A DNA stretch of 64,000 nucleotides from Thauera sp. K11 (GTDB lineage Bacteria; Pseudomonadota; Gammaproteobacteria; Burkholderiales; Rhodocyclaceae): positions 62,001 through 126,000 of the forward strand of contig NZ_CP023440.1 of the NCBI RefSeq assembly GCF_002354895.1, given 5' to 3'. The translations under genes were made by a program, and so were the position numbers. The notes under the pieces are model-generated. The model was given only the letters and a program-made list of their open reading frames with translations, ran no database searches and had not been told where the DNA came from. Shown one piece after another: positions 1 to 8,239 of the stretch (its first letter is position 1; the number at the start of each line of letters is the position of its first letter).

Positions 1-1
1 C

Positions 2-277
2 AGCAGCGATCAATTACCGACTGCCGGGATTGATCTGAGCCAATTCGAACTAGCAAGATTCGGACTGCTATTTCAGTACCTCAATCCGCTTGCCGTTCTT
101 TTCGACAACGCGGAAATAGGTGGCGACCTTGATTACCTCAGCCTGACCGACCCCAATGCCGTGAATACGGTTCCTGAACCGTCTTCGCTGGCCTTGGGAT
201 TGCTGGCCCTAGGCGGTTTAGCTGGCGGAAGAAGGTTTTTCGGTGCCGAGAATCGAGCAGGGGGCGAAAGAACTTGA
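2..277 (+). CDS. PEP-CTERM sorting-domain protein, C-terminal part
   Basis: The frame is open from the window edge and ends at TGA 275-277, giving 91 residues of a longer protein. The tail has the three-part PEP-CTERM signal: VPEP at codons starting at 170, a hydrophobic stretch rich in Leu, Ala and Gly, then an Arg pair followed by a short polar end. Such tails direct exported proteins to the exosortase/XrtA system, usually in bacteria that make exopolysaccharide. The upstream residues are not recognisable. The tail runs about 13 residues past the Arg pair, which is somewhat long. The start lies outside the window. Confidence 0.85.
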   Translation, partial: SSDQLPTAGIDLSQFELARFGLLFQYLNPLAVLFDNAEIGGDLDYLSLTDPNAVNTVPEPSSLALGLLALGGLAGGRRFFGAENRAGGERT

Positions 278-443
278 GGTTCGCGGGCCGCTTCTGTTCT
301 CACCACCAACGTCGATATAGCGAGGATTTCTTCGACATATGCCATCTTCGAAGAGTATTTAAAACGAAACACGGGCTTAAGCTTCGCGGGAAACGGCATA
401 GAGCCATTATGGAACACCGCGTCGTCGGGCCATGACCATGCGG

Positions 444-507
444 GGTCGTTTAGGGGCATGGCGCGGCGTGATTAGACAAAATGAACCATTTTGTCCAACG
501 GCTGGGC
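444..507 (-). repeat. 64-bp sequence, perfect inverted copy of 45863-45926
   Basis: These 64 bases are the exact reverse complement of 45863-45926. They contain the internal palindrome GACAAAATG-AAC-CATTTTGTC. Beyond base 507 the two copies stay recognisably similar, with many differences, to about 640. The far copy lies just downstream of an IS66-type element, so this one is probably the end of a related element whose body is gone. Confidence 0.8.
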
Positions 508-808
508 GCCACCCTCAGCGACAACGCGGCTTCGAGCCCGTCCTTCTTACTGTACTTTGGACAAAACGGACAGGGGACTGACCGAATGGCAGCAGCCCAA
601 GTGCGCGGCCGTTCGAGCGGCAGCTCTATCTGCGGGCCAAACGGCGGGGCGTGGCCGGGTCACGCCCTGAGCTTCGTTCCTGTCACCTGTCGTTCGCGAC
701 CGGTTTGTAGCCGAGCCAGCTGTCCGGTCTGCGGCGACCGCTGACCCGCGATAGAAATAGCGGCTGATGACACGAGTGTTGGGTCTACCCCCTGTGCAGA
801 AAAAGCAA

Positions 809-954
809 GTCTGGTCAGTTGCAGAAAGCGTGAGCCGGCGGCGCTGGATTGCGAGCTCGGCGGACGGATTGCTAGCCGGGTTGCAAGGAATGTGAGCCTG
901 GCGGTCTGGTCAGTTGCAGAAAATCTGAGCAGGAAACGGGCCTGGATTGCGAGC
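809..954. repeat. two direct repeat units, IS21-type terminus-like
   Basis: A 19-bp block (GTCTGGTCAGTTGCAGAAA) occurs at 809-827 and 904-922. Each copy is followed by TGAGC and then by CTGGATTGCGAGC (844-856 and 942-954). Repeated direct units of this kind are typical of IS21-family ends, where the transposase binds several sites. No istA/istB gene is present, so this would be a remnant. The family assignment is an inference. Confidence 0.45.
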
Positions 955-1042
955 CGGGAGCGCTACGAGTGCAAGCCGCTACACATAGACGTCTTCGCGA
1001 AACCCCATCAGGCGTTCGAACCAATCCATCGGCGTCACCTTG

Positions 1043-1616
1043 TCACGACCCAGCGCCGCGTCGGCGCGACAGGTTCAGGACATATTGTTCCTGTTCAGCA
1101 GTCTCGATCGCCCCGGGTCGCGCCGACCGGACGCGCCCGATCGCTTCGACCGCCGGCATTCCCAGTTCGACCAGGAGACGGGCCGCGACCGTCCCCGCAC
1201 GCCCGAGTCCGCCCCGGCAGTGCACCAGCACCCGGTGCCCGGCGAGCAACGCATTGCACAGCACCGGACCGCTCGTCTGCCAGCCCGCCTCGAATCGCGC
1301 GCCGGGCGGCTGAACGTCCGGGATCGGCAGGTGGTGCCAATCGAGGCCGCGAGCACGGATCTGGGCGCCGAGCTCGGGCACGCCGAGCAGCGCGAGTTCA
1401 TGCTCCTCGAGAAGGGTCACCACCGCGCGCGCGCCCCACGCGACGATCACACCCAGGTCGACCGCGAGATCCCGCTCCCAGCGGAAGTCGTACAGGCTGG
1501 GGCCGGTCTTGCCCGGGCAAAACGTGATCCCAATGCGGCCGCATTGCTCACCGGCGATCACCTCGTCAATGTGAAGCGGATCGCTGCGGCTCGTCCGCAC
1601 GGGCGCGGCCTTTTCC
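1043..1616 (-). pseudogene. dual-specificity/tyrosine phosphatase-like gene, split by IS66
   Basis: The reading frame has the Cys-X5-Arg phosphatase signature HCRGGLGRAG, with HLPIPD upstream, as in cyclin-dependent kinase inhibitor 3-like dual-specificity phosphatases. Such proteins hydrolyse phosphotyrosine or phosphoserine esters through a cysteinyl-phosphate intermediate. The true start is not here: the first four codons (ATG AAG GAA AAG) lie at 4305-4317, on the far side of the IS66 element. Removing the element and one copy of its 8-bp duplication restores about 192 continuous codons. A frame also reads out of the IS into the gene, so a shifted-start product is possible but unlikely to be made normally. 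Confidence 0.8.
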
Positions 1617-1705
1617 GTAAGCGTCCGCCCAATGCCGTCTTTCCTTCGGCGTAGCCGTCGCTGACGATCACCCCCTTGGAGGGGGCACCCAACTTTGTGC
1701 CCACA

Positions 1706-2095
1706 ATGGATTTCATGGACACAAACTTGGATCAACGCCCGCAGCGTGGCCCGCGCGGGCCGTACCGCCGCCACACGATCGAGTTCAAACGCGCCGTTGT
1801 CGAGCAGTCGCTGCAGCCGGGCGCCTCCGTGTCGCGACTCGCGCGCCAGCACGACATCAACGCCAACCAGATTTTCGCGTGGCGCAAGGCCTACCACGAA
1901 GGTCGCTTGGACGCGGCTGCGTTCGTACCGATCGTCCTCACCGACACCGACGGCTTGGACGCAACGGAGAGGCTCGATCCCCCGGCGGTCGCGTTCGGTC
2001 GGCTGACGATCGAGCGCAAGGGCGCACGGCTGACCGTCGAGGGACGTCCTGACGCCCAGGTGCTCGCGCAGGTGCTGGCGGTGCTGCTGCGATGA
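1706..2095 (+). CDS. tnpA: IS66 family TnpA (OrfA, HTH protein)
   Basis: This is the small first protein of the IS66 element, about 129 residues, with a helix-turn-helix of the IS3/IS911 OrfA type: an RRHTIEFKRAVVEQSL helix, then SRLARQHDINANQIFAWRKAY. It is thought to bind DNA and is needed for transposition of IS66 elements. The ATG at 1706 was chosen; an in-frame ATG at 1715 is an alternative. The stop overlaps the start of tnpB by four bases, which suggests translational coupling. Confidence 0.85.
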   Translation: MDFMDTNLDQRPQRGPRGPYRRHTIEFKRAVVEQSLQPGASVSRLARQHDINANQIFAWRKAYHEGRLDAAAFVPIVLTDTDGLDATERLDPPAVAFGRLTIERKGARLTVEGRPDAQVLAQVLAVLLR

Positions 2096-2436
2096 TCGTC
2101 CCGCCCTCTGGGACGCGGATCTGGATCGCGGCCGGCATCACCGACATGCGGCGCGGCTTCGATGGACTCGCCGCACTTGTGCAGACTCAACTCCAGACCG
2201 ATCCCTTCAGCGGCCAGATCTTCGTGTTCCGGGGGCGACGCGGAGACCGGATCAAGGTGCTGTGGTGGGACGGCGACGGCTTGTGCCTGTTCGCCAAGCG
2301 GCTCGAGCACGGCAAATTCGTCTGGCCGCAGGTCACGCACGGGAGCGTAGCGCTGACAGCGGCGCAGTTGTCGATGCTGCTCGAAGGCATCGACTGGCGG
2401 CGCACGGTCAGAACGGCACCGAATCGGGCCGCCTAG
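2092..2436 (+). CDS. tnpB: IS66 family TnpB (OrfB)
   Basis: This 114-residue protein has the conserved IS66 Orf2 core: TDMRRGFDGLAALV, then PFSGQIFVFRGRRGDRIKVLWWDGDGLCLFAKRLE. It is an accessory transposition protein of unknown biochemical action. It overlaps tnpA (ATGA) and lies just upstream of tnpC. Length and motifs fit an intact family member. Confidence 0.95.
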   Translation: MIVPPSGTRIWIAAGITDMRRGFDGLAALVQTQLQTDPFSGQIFVFRGRRGDRIKVLWWDGDGLCLFAKRLEHGKFVWPQVTHGSVALTAAQLSMLLEGIDWRRTVRTAPNRAA

Positions 2437-2492
2437 CGGTAGATGAGCGTCTTTTAGCGGCATTTGGCGGCATGCTTCGGTATCATGTCGCC

Positions 2493-4013
2493 ATGCCGAA
2501 CGCGTCTGTTTCCGCCCCTGACGAAGTCATCGCCCTGCGGGCGAAGGTGAGCGAACAGGCGGCCGAGATCGAGCACCTGAAGCTGGTGATCGCCAAGCTG
2601 CGCCGCATGCAGTTCGGCCGCAGCTCGGAGCAGATGAACGAGATGCTCGGCCAGCTCGAACTCTCGCTCGAAGAGCTCGAAACAGTGTGTGCCGAGACCC
2701 CGGCCGAACCCGCGACGCCAGCCGACACGCGCGAGGCGCCCCCGTCCCGCAAACCGCTCCCCGAGCATCTGCCCCGCGACATCGAGGAGCACCTGCCTTC
2801 AGCGTGTGACTGCCCAGCCTGCGGCGGCACGCTCAAGAAACTGGGCGAGACCGTCAGCGAGATGCTCGAGTACGTGCCGGCGAGCTTCCGGGTGATCCGT
2901 CATGTGCGCCCCAAGTTCGCCTGCAGCCGCTGCGACACGATCGTGCAAGCGGACGCGCCCGCGCGACCGATCGCCCGGGGGCTGGCGGGCGCCGGGCTGC
3001 TCGCCCATGTGCTGGTCGCCAAGTATTGCGATCATCTGCCGCTCTACCGCCAGAGCGCTATCTATGCCCGAGAGGGCGTCGAGCTCGAGCGCTCGACGCT
3101 GGCCGATTGGGTGGGGCAATGCAATGCGCTGCTGCGTCCGTTGGTCCAGGTGCTGCGCCAGCATGTGCTCTCGGCCACCAAGCTGCACGCCGACGACACC
3201 CCGGTGCCGGTGCTCTCGCCGGGCGAGGGCCAGACCCGGACCGGTCGGTTGTGGACCTACGTGCGCGACGACCGCCCCGCAGGCGACGCGACGCCGCCGG
3301 CCGTGTGGTTCGCCTACTCGCCCAATCGCCGGGGCGAACACCCGCAACGCCACCTCGCGCCCTTCAAGGGCGTGCTGCAGGCCGATGCCTTTGCCGGATT
3401 CGCGCCGCTCTATCTGGGCGGGGCCATCCAGGAGGCGGCCTGCTGGGCGCATGTGCGGCGCAAGTTCTACGACCTGCACAAAGCGCAGGCCTCCCCCCTG
3501 GCGGCTGAGGCGCTCAAGCAGATCGGCATGCTGTACACGGTGGAAGAGTTGATTCGGGGCAAACCGCCCGAACTGCGCCGGGCGGAACGGCAGGCGCGCG
3601 CCGGCCCTGTGCTCGTTGCGCTACGCGCCTGGTTCGACGCCACCCTCAAGCAACTCTCGCAGAAATCGGCACTGGCCGAGGCGATCCGCTATGCGCTCGC
3701 CCGCTGGGAGGCGCTCGTGCGCTACAGCACCGACGGGCGCATCGAGATCGACAACAACGCCGCAGAACGGGCGCTGCGCACGGTCGCCCTGGGGCGGAAG
3801 AATTTCCTCTTCGCGGGTTCTGACGCGGGAGGCGAGCGTGCGGCGGCAATCTACAGCCTGATCGGCACGGCTAAGCTCAACGGCCTCGATCCCGAGGCCT
3901 ACCTGCGTCACGTAATCGCCTGCATCGCGGAGTATCCGGTGAACCGCGTCGATGAGCTGCTGCCGTGGAAGGTCGAACTCAAGGCAGCGACTCCCAAACA
4001 GAAGGCCGCTTGA
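2493..4013 (+). CDS. tnpC: IS66 family transposase TnpC
   Basis: This is the main transposase of the element, about 506 residues. It starts with a Leu-rich coiled coil (residues 10-60) containing the family motif MQFGRSSEQ. A zinc-finger-like CPACGG...CSRCD segment follows, then the catalytic DDE region with HADDTPVPVL, LQADAFAGF and the late IEIDNNAAERALR block. An in-frame ATG at 2472 is an alternative start; no strong ribosome site decides between them. The stop overlaps the start of the next small ORF (TGATG). Confidence 0.92.
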   Translation: MPNASVSAPDEVIALRAKVSEQAAEIEHLKLVIAKLRRMQFGRSSEQMNEMLGQLELSLEELETVCAETPAEPATPADTREAPPSRKPLPEHLPRDIEEHLPSACDCPACGGTLKKLGETVSEMLEYVPASFRVIRHVRPKFACSRCDTIVQADAPARPIARGLAGAGLLAHVLVAKYCDHLPLYRQSAIYAREGVELERSTLADWVGQCNALLRPLVQVLRQHVLSATKLHADDTPVPVLSPGEGQTRTGRLWTYVRDDRPAGDATPPAVWFAYSPNRRGEHPQRHLAPFKGVLQADAFAGFAPLYLGGAIQEAACWAHVRRKFYDLHKAQASPLAAEALKQIGMLYTVEELIRGKPPELRRAERQARAGPVLVALRAWFDATLKQLSQKSALAEAIRYALARWEALVRYSTDGRIEIDNNAAERALRTVALGRKNFLFAGSDAGGERAAAIYSLIGTAKLNGLDPEAYLRHVIACIAEYPVNRVDELLPWKVELKAATPKQKAA

Positions 4014-4270
4014 TGAAGCATCCCGCCGCCGATCCGCTGGCAGCGCTCAAGAGCGTGGAGTGGCTGATCTCGAATGGTGGCCAGATCTCGCTCGGCGCGT
4101 TCGGTCCGGTGGAGTGTGCCGCCGTGGCAAATGACGAGAGCGACTGCCTGGCGATGCTACAGCGCCGCGATGGTGAATCCCTCTACCAGCTGCTGACCCG
4201 CCTCGATGCCGCCATCGCCCGCGCATGGAATGAGGGCGAGTTCACCGACGAGATCAACCCGGACTGCTGA
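4013..4270 (+). CDS. small IS66-associated protein of unknown function
   Basis: This 85-residue acidic protein is encoded between tnpC and the right end of the IS66 element, starting at an ATG that overlaps the tnpC stop. It has no recognised catalytic motif. Its position inside the element and the tight coupling to tnpC suggest an accessory or passenger role. Similar small ORFs are seen after tnpC in some IS66 elements. Confidence 0.65.
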   Translation: MKHPAADPLAALKSVEWLISNGGQISLGAFGPVECAAVANDESDCLAMLQRRDGESLYQLLTRLDAAIARAWNEGEFTDEINPDC

Positions 4271-4358
4271 ACAACTGGCAAGACGGCGATCGTCGGACGC
4301 TTACCCTTTTCCTTCATACGCTCACCAAATGCCTGTCGGTCAGCACGGACTCGCCGTC

Positions 4359-4547
4359 TCAGCGGTACGCGACCAGCGGGCCCCGTTGCTGGCCGACCAA
4401 TCGACGCACGCCGCGTGCGCCGACGAAGACCGCGATGCGCCCCGGATGACGCCAGCCGTCGACGGTGTGCCGATAGCCGAGCCTGGCCAGCAGGGCGTCG
4501 ACCTTGTCGGCCTGCCCGTCCACGTCGCCGATGACGGCGTAGCCCAT
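4359..4547 (-). pseudogene. metallophosphoesterase N-terminal fragment
   Basis: The first about 44 residues match the start of PrpE/ApaH-like metallophosphoesterases: YAVIGDVDGQADKVDALLARLGY, then WRHPGRIAVFVG. In intact proteins the next block would be GDxxDRGP with metal ligands. Here the sequence changes to an unrelated Arg-rich end and stops at 62 residues, so the catalytic domain is missing. It lies immediately upstream of the start codon of the split phosphatase (4315-4317), suggesting that the two once formed a phosphatase operon. The GDVDG (rather than GDVHG) variant would also lose a metal-binding His. Confidence 0.6.
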
Positions 4548-4842
4548 GGTGTCGCTCAGTGAAGCGTTGCGTCTTCCATCACACGATGCCTGCGTCGAAA
4601 GGCTCGCCCGCGCGCCTTTTCGGAAAAGTTGCGGTGCGAAAGCATGCCATGCCCGTGCGGCGCTTGCATGGCCCGGTGCCTACCACCACCCGCCGATCGG
4701 GCCGCCAGGATGACCGGGTCTCGAGCGCAGCCCAGAAGCGGCTTGCCGCGGCAACGCCCTCTGCACCGCAGCGCTGCAGCGCTGCAGCGGCATCGATCAT
4801 CACCTGACATCCCTGAAGCCCCACTGCAGGAATCGCCCCGGA
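4548..4842. other. 295 bases with no clear gene
   Basis: Both strands have open frames here (for example 4579-4824 minus, 81 codons), but none has a recognisable family, a convincing ribosome site or continuity with a neighbour. It separates the broken phosphoesterase from kfrA. A degenerate gene is possible. Confidence 0.35.
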
Positions 4843-5736
4843 TCACGCACCGCCCGCGCCCCGGGCGCCCATCGCCTCGAGCAGCGCCGCGTTCTGCGCC
4901 TGTAGCGCCTCGAGCTGGCCGGCGAGCCGGGCGGTGTGCTCCCGAGCGGCCACAGCGACTTTCGCCTGCTCGTCGCGCGCCTTCTCCACCGCGACCACCT
5001 TGTCCGCGCAGCGCTGCGCTTCCCGGGCCGCGTCCTTTCGGTGCTCTTGGTGTGATTTCTCCGCGGCCTCGGCCGTCGCCTTCACCGTCACCAGTTCGGC
5101 GCGCAGGCCCTCGACGGCCACTACCGCCTGCCTGAGTTCCTGCCGAACCTCGTCGAGCTGGGCGCCGGCCACCTTCAACGCCTCGGCGTGCTGTTCCGCC
5201 TCGGTCTGCGCCGCCCTCTCCGCCGCGGTCAGACGCTCGCGCAACTGGGCGAGCTCGACCTTGTGCCGCTGGGACTCGGCTGACACCTGGTCGAAGCGCT
5301 GCTGTAGCGCCTCGCGCTCGGCTCTGGAGGCTTCGAGCCGGTCCTCGAGGTCGTCGACCGTTTGCGCTGCGTCCGCGAGTTCGCGCTCGGCCTGTTCGCG
5401 CTGCTCGCCAGCGGCACGAACGATCTCCGCCACCCGGCGCTCGGCCGCCTTCACAGCCTTGTCATTGAGCTCGACTGCCAGCGCGGCGATCCGCTCGGTC
5501 AGCGCCCTGGTGACCTGAGCGACCGTCTCGGCGACTTCGACCGGCAACTCGGCGACGGGCTCCGCCTGTGCGACCTGCTTGCTCGCCAGATGCTCTTCCC
5601 ACACCTGGCGCAGGCGCGACGGGTTGCCGCCCCCCACCCTCTGCCGGAGGGCGAAGCCGGTGACGTTGCGGCCGGCAGCCTGGATGGACTCGCCGGCGGC
5701 GACGATCTCCTCGGGGGTGTATTCGGCTGGACGCAT
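4843..5736 (-). CDS. kfrA: KfrA-type plasmid DNA-binding coiled-coil protein
   Basis: This 297-residue protein has the N-terminal KfrA DNA-binding domain (about residues 5-52, YTPEEIVAAGESIQAAGRNV then RQRVGGGNPSRL). After it comes an almost unbroken Ala/Glu/Arg-rich coiled coil from about 75 to 290. KfrA of IncP-type plasmids binds its own promoter as a repressor and supports stable inheritance through large protein assemblies. The start has a good ribosome site (GAGGAGAT). An AT-rich repeat region lies just upstream and is the likely self-operator. A second KfrA is encoded at 11120. Confidence 0.88.
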   Translation of the reverse strand: MRPAEYTPEEIVAAGESIQAAGRNVTGFALRQRVGGGNPSRLRQVWEEHLASKQVAQAEPVAELPVEVAETVAQVTRALTERIAALAVELNDKAVKAAERRVAEIVRAAGEQREQAERELADAAQTVDDLEDRLEASRAEREALQQRFDQVSAESQRHKVELAQLRERLTAAERAAQTEAEQHAEALKVAGAQLDEVRQELRQAVVAVEGLRAELVTVKATAEAAEKSHQEHRKDAAREAQRCADKVVAVEKARDEQAKVAVAAREHTARLAGQLEALQAQNAALLEAMGARGAGGA

Positions 5737-5760
5737 GGCGGGATCTCCTCAACAGGGGCT

Positions 5761-5810
5761 AGACTATAAACTAAACAAAGTACTAAACAAACAAACTAAT
5801 TAAATAAAGC
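5761..5810. promoter_or_regulatory. AT-rich promoter and repeat region upstream of kfrA
   Basis: This is a sharp AT-rich patch in GC-rich DNA, with the direct repeat ACTAAACA at 5770-5777 and 5782-5789 and further AAACAAAC-type units. It lies 25-75 bases upstream of the kfrA start. KfrA proteins repress their own promoters, so this is the best operator candidate; that is an inference. Confidence 0.5.
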
Positions 5811-5951
5811 TCTCGACCAGCGGCGATCCGGCGCCGCGCCGCGGCGAGAATCCGCAGAAAAGAGGGGGTTTTCGCCCGAGCAATCGGACGTCGTGCCGCA
5901 AACTGGCGTTCGAAGCGGGGAGAGATGGGTGGACGAGGCCCGGAAAACCGC

Positions 5952-6620
5952 TCAGATCGCCTGGATCAGCGTCGGCGAGTCGTTCCGCACGCTCCCCACC
6001 GCCCGCGAAACCGGATACGCCGCGAGCCCTGCCTCCGGACACGGCCTCATTAGCCCCTGCACCTGGTCGGCCGGCGTGGCCCCGCTCAACCACGCCGCGT
6101 AATCCCCCGGCGCCAGGATCACCGGCATCCGATCGTGCAGCGGCCGCATCGCCGCATTGGCCTCGGTGGTGACGATCGTGAACGTGTCGAGCTCCTCGCC
6201 GTCGGCCGGGCGCGTCCAGCGCTCCCACAGCCCTGCCAGCCCGAAGAACTCGCCCTCGACCGGGTGGATGTAGAACGGCTGCTTTTCGCCGGCGATCTGC
6301 TGCCACTCGTAGAAGCCGTTGGCCGGCACGATGCAGCGGCGGCGGCGAAACGCCGCCCGAAAGGACGGCTTCTCGGCAACCGACTCGCCGCGCGCGTTGA
6401 TCAGCTTGATCGCGATCGCCTCATCCTTCGCCCACGACGGCACCAGCCCCCAGCGCAACAAATGGATCACCCGCTCGCCGCTCGGGCGCTGGCGCACCAC
6501 CGGCAGCCACTGCATCGGCGCCGCGTTGTAACGCGGCTCGAACTCGAAGCCTTCGGGATCGGCCTCGAAGCGTTCGCGCAGGCGCGAGACCGGACCGTAG
6601 AGCGCGTAACGACCGCACAT
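5952..6620 (-). CDS. SRAP-domain protein (YedK/HMCES-like abasic-site sensor)
   Basis: This 222-residue SOS-response-associated peptidase family protein protects abasic sites in single-stranded DNA by forming a covalent link through Cys2. The start was placed at 6620 because the family requires the sequence Met-Cys-Gly-Arg-Tyr at the N-terminus; an upstream in-frame start adds 17 unrelated residues. The other active-site residues are visible: Asn75 (INARGES), Glu105 (NGFYEW) and His162 (PLHDRMP). A perfect-looking LexA box lies 66 bases upstream, shared with the divergent gene at 6709, so damage-induced expression is likely. Confidence 0.93.
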   Translation of the reverse strand: MCGRYALYGPVSRLRERFEADPEGFEFEPRYNAAPMQWLPVVRQRPSGERVIHLLRWGLVPSWAKDEAIAIKLINARGESVAEKPSFRAAFRRRRCIVPANGFYEWQQIAGEKQPFYIHPVEGEFFGLAGLWERWTRPADGEELDTFTIVTTEANAAMRPLHDRMPVILAPGDYAAWLSGATPADQVQGLMRPCPEAGLAAYPVSRAVGSVRNDSPTLIQAI

Positions 6621-6685
6621 TGCTGAAGCCTCCTGCCGACGGGCTCGAGCAGCGCCCCAAGCCCGACACAATGAGCGAAAATAGA

Positions 6686-6701
6686 CTGTATTTTTTTACA
6701 G
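6686..6701. promoter_or_regulatory. LexA (SOS) box between divergent genes
   Basis: CTGTATTTTTTTACAG fits the proteobacterial LexA consensus (CTGT, eight AT-rich bases, ACAG). It lies between the SRAP gene on the minus strand and a small gene on the plus strand, ending seven bases before the latter's ATG. Both genes are therefore probably part of the SOS response. Confidence 0.85.
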
Positions 6702-6708
6702 TCTTTCC

Positions 6709-7041
6709 ATGTACGTTAGAGTCGTCCAACTGATGGCCGAAGGAATACGCCGCCCGCGCGACACGTGCCTGGCCGACCCCGGCATCACCGGCACCCTCAG
6801 CATAGGCGACATCCCGATCGGCACCGCCGAGAAGCGCCCGCTGCGCGCCGCGCAACTCTGGGAACAGTGGGGCTCGGCGGCCAAGCGCCCACTGCTGCCG
6901 CCACTCTTCGACGTCCAGGTGCTGCGCATGACCCCGCGCGGGCTGCTGCTGCGCGGGTTCCAGATCGACAGCCGCAACCTCGAGGCCATCGCGCAGCACG
7001 CGCAGGAATGGTGGGCCGTGCCGATCCGCGACCAGGAATGA
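6709..7041 (+). CDS. small SOS-boxed protein of unknown function
   Basis: This 110-residue protein matches no family I can name. It has no signal peptide or membrane segment and carries many Arg, Pro and Leu residues. The ATG at 6709 sits only seven bases after the LexA box with no ribosome site, so translation may be leaderless or begin at the in-frame ATG 6733. The divergent layout with the SRAP gene suggests a role in plasmid DNA damage response. That role is inferred from position alone. Confidence 0.7.
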   Translation: MYVRVVQLMAEGIRRPRDTCLADPGITGTLSIGDIPIGTAEKRPLRAAQLWEQWGSAAKRPLLPPLFDVQVLRMTPRGLLLRGFQIDSRNLEAIAQHAQEWWAVPIRDQE

Positions 7042-7110
7042 AACCTAGTGCAGCGTCCCGGAAGGCCCGCCCTTGCCTTCCTTCACCGGCAGCAGATCCG
7101 TGAACCGGCC

Positions 7111-7386
7111 CTACACCTCGGTGTAATGCCGGAACTCCGGCACCCCGATCGTGCGCTTCTTCTTGCTGATGCCTTTCGGCTTGATCGGCACCTGGGCGAC
7201 CCACACGCCGTGGCGCGTCTCGAGCGCCAGGCTCACCACCTCGATCCGCCAGCTCGCCGGGCAGTCGAGCGCATAGCGCCCGATCACCGCCTGCTCGAAT
7301 TCTGGCGTGCCGCGCGGGGGCAGGCCTGCCGGATCGAGGTCGTCGAGCGGGATCTGGAAGATTTCCGGGGCTTGGTGCGTAGTCAT
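7111..7386 (-). CDS. hypothetical protein, 91 residues
   Basis: This is a small polar protein with a Lys-rich segment near the C-terminus (KPKGISKKKRT). The ATG at 7386 was chosen because the residues upstream of it in the open frame have shadow-like Arg/Ser composition, while those after it look like a real protein (balanced acidic and hydrophobic residues). No family is recognised. It lies convergent to the gene at 6709. Confidence 0.55.
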   Translation of the reverse strand: MTTHQAPEIFQIPLDDLDPAGLPPRGTPEFEQAVIGRYALDCPASWRIEVVSLALETRHGVWVAQVPIKPKGISKKKRTIGVPEFRHYTEV

Positions 7387-8093
7387 TCGGGGCGGGTCTG
7401 ATCGCTGAAACGGAGGCCAGATTGTCGCACAGCCGATCCCCCCACCTGACGCCGCCCGCGCGTGCATCAAGCCGCCTCGAGGTGCTGAACAGGATCCCAG
7501 ATGGCCGATGACATCCGTCCTGAGGTCGGGCCCGAGGCCCGTGGTGTCGCCTTCGCGTGCCCGCTGCGAACCACGGACACGCCTTCGTCGTGATCGCCAT
7601 GCAACCGAGCCTCGACTCGAGGAGAGGTTATCCACAAAAACTGTGGATAAGTCCTGGGGTGAGGGCGCCAGCGGGCTGATTTTTCAGGGGCTCAAGGACT
7701 GCTCGGTCCTTGGGCAGAATCCCTTGCATCCTCGAGGGGCGCCAGACTCATCGGTTCCTCGACGCCTCCCAGGCGCAGGAGAAGGCGGGGCTTCGCGCGC
7801 CCGGTCAACAAGACATCAAGCCTTTGGGCGTTGTCCGCGAAATCATCGGTAAGCCCCGCGGGCGGGTATTCGGCTGCGTGGCGTTCCTGACCGTCCTGGA
7901 GCGCGGGCGGGAAGGGTGGCCGGCGACGAGGTTGCACCGGACCTACACGAAAACGTCGCCCCTCGGTCGAACAGCGAAGAGGTGTTGCCCCTGATTCGCC
8001 ACACGGCGTGGATGCATGGCCATTGCCACACAGCCGGGCTGATCGTGTCGCGTTGTCTCGGCCAGCCCGCCCATCATCAGGAGAGGCGCCCGA
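7387..8093. other. 707 bases without a clear gene; contains paired DnaA boxes
   Basis: The open frames here are short, overlap each other on both strands and have no recognisable products. The one distinct element is the inverted DnaA-box pair at 7628-7650. The remainder is GC-rich and may be decayed coding DNA or part of a replication or transfer region. Confidence 0.5.
7628..7650. promoter_or_regulatory. two perfect DnaA boxes in inverted orientation
   Basis: TTATCCACA (7628-7636) and its complement TGTGGATAA (7642-7650) are separated by five bases. Each matches the DnaA-box consensus TTATNCACA exactly. Such pairs occur in replication origins and in DnaA-binding regulatory sites. No iterons are seen beside it, so an origin function is only a possibility. 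Confidence 0.65.
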
Positions 8094-8239
8094 TCAGCGC
8101 GTCCAACTGGATTCATCGTGTGTCAACCGCCCGTCAGGGTCGTTGACGTTGACGGCATTGCCGTCCTTGAGCTGGCTCACATACACGACGACGTTGGTGC
8201 CACCCGCGTGCACCTGCCTGCGCTCGCTGCCTGACATGC
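8094..8239 (-). pseudogene. RES-domain toxin, C-terminal remnant
   Basis: The last about 38 residues (HAGGTNVVVYVSQ, then NVNDPDGRLTHDESSWTR) match the end of RES-domain NAD-degrading toxins. They are very like the fragment at 42953-43240 (GGTNLVVYPEQ, NDPDGRLPHDQ). The rest of the toxin and its Xre-type antitoxin are missing. Confidence 0.65.

Larger units (their letters stand above)
1617..4304 (+). mobile_element. complete IS66-family element with 8-bp target duplication
   Basis: The element starts GTAAGCGTCCG at 1617 and ends with the complementary CGGACGCTTAC at 4304, which are typical IS66 termini. The flanking octamer CCTTTTCC is present at 1609-1616 and again at 4305-4312, matching the 8-bp duplication of this family. 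Inside are tnpA, tnpB, tnpC and a small fourth ORF, all on the plus strand and partly overlapping. All frames look intact. The insertion is clean and fairly recent, since ends and duplication are exact. Confidence 0.95.

Noticed and set aside
7692..7937. 81-codon minus-strand ORF with fairly protein-like residues
   Set aside because: It has no ribosome site, is overlapped by an equally long plus-strand frame, and has no family; left as non-coding.
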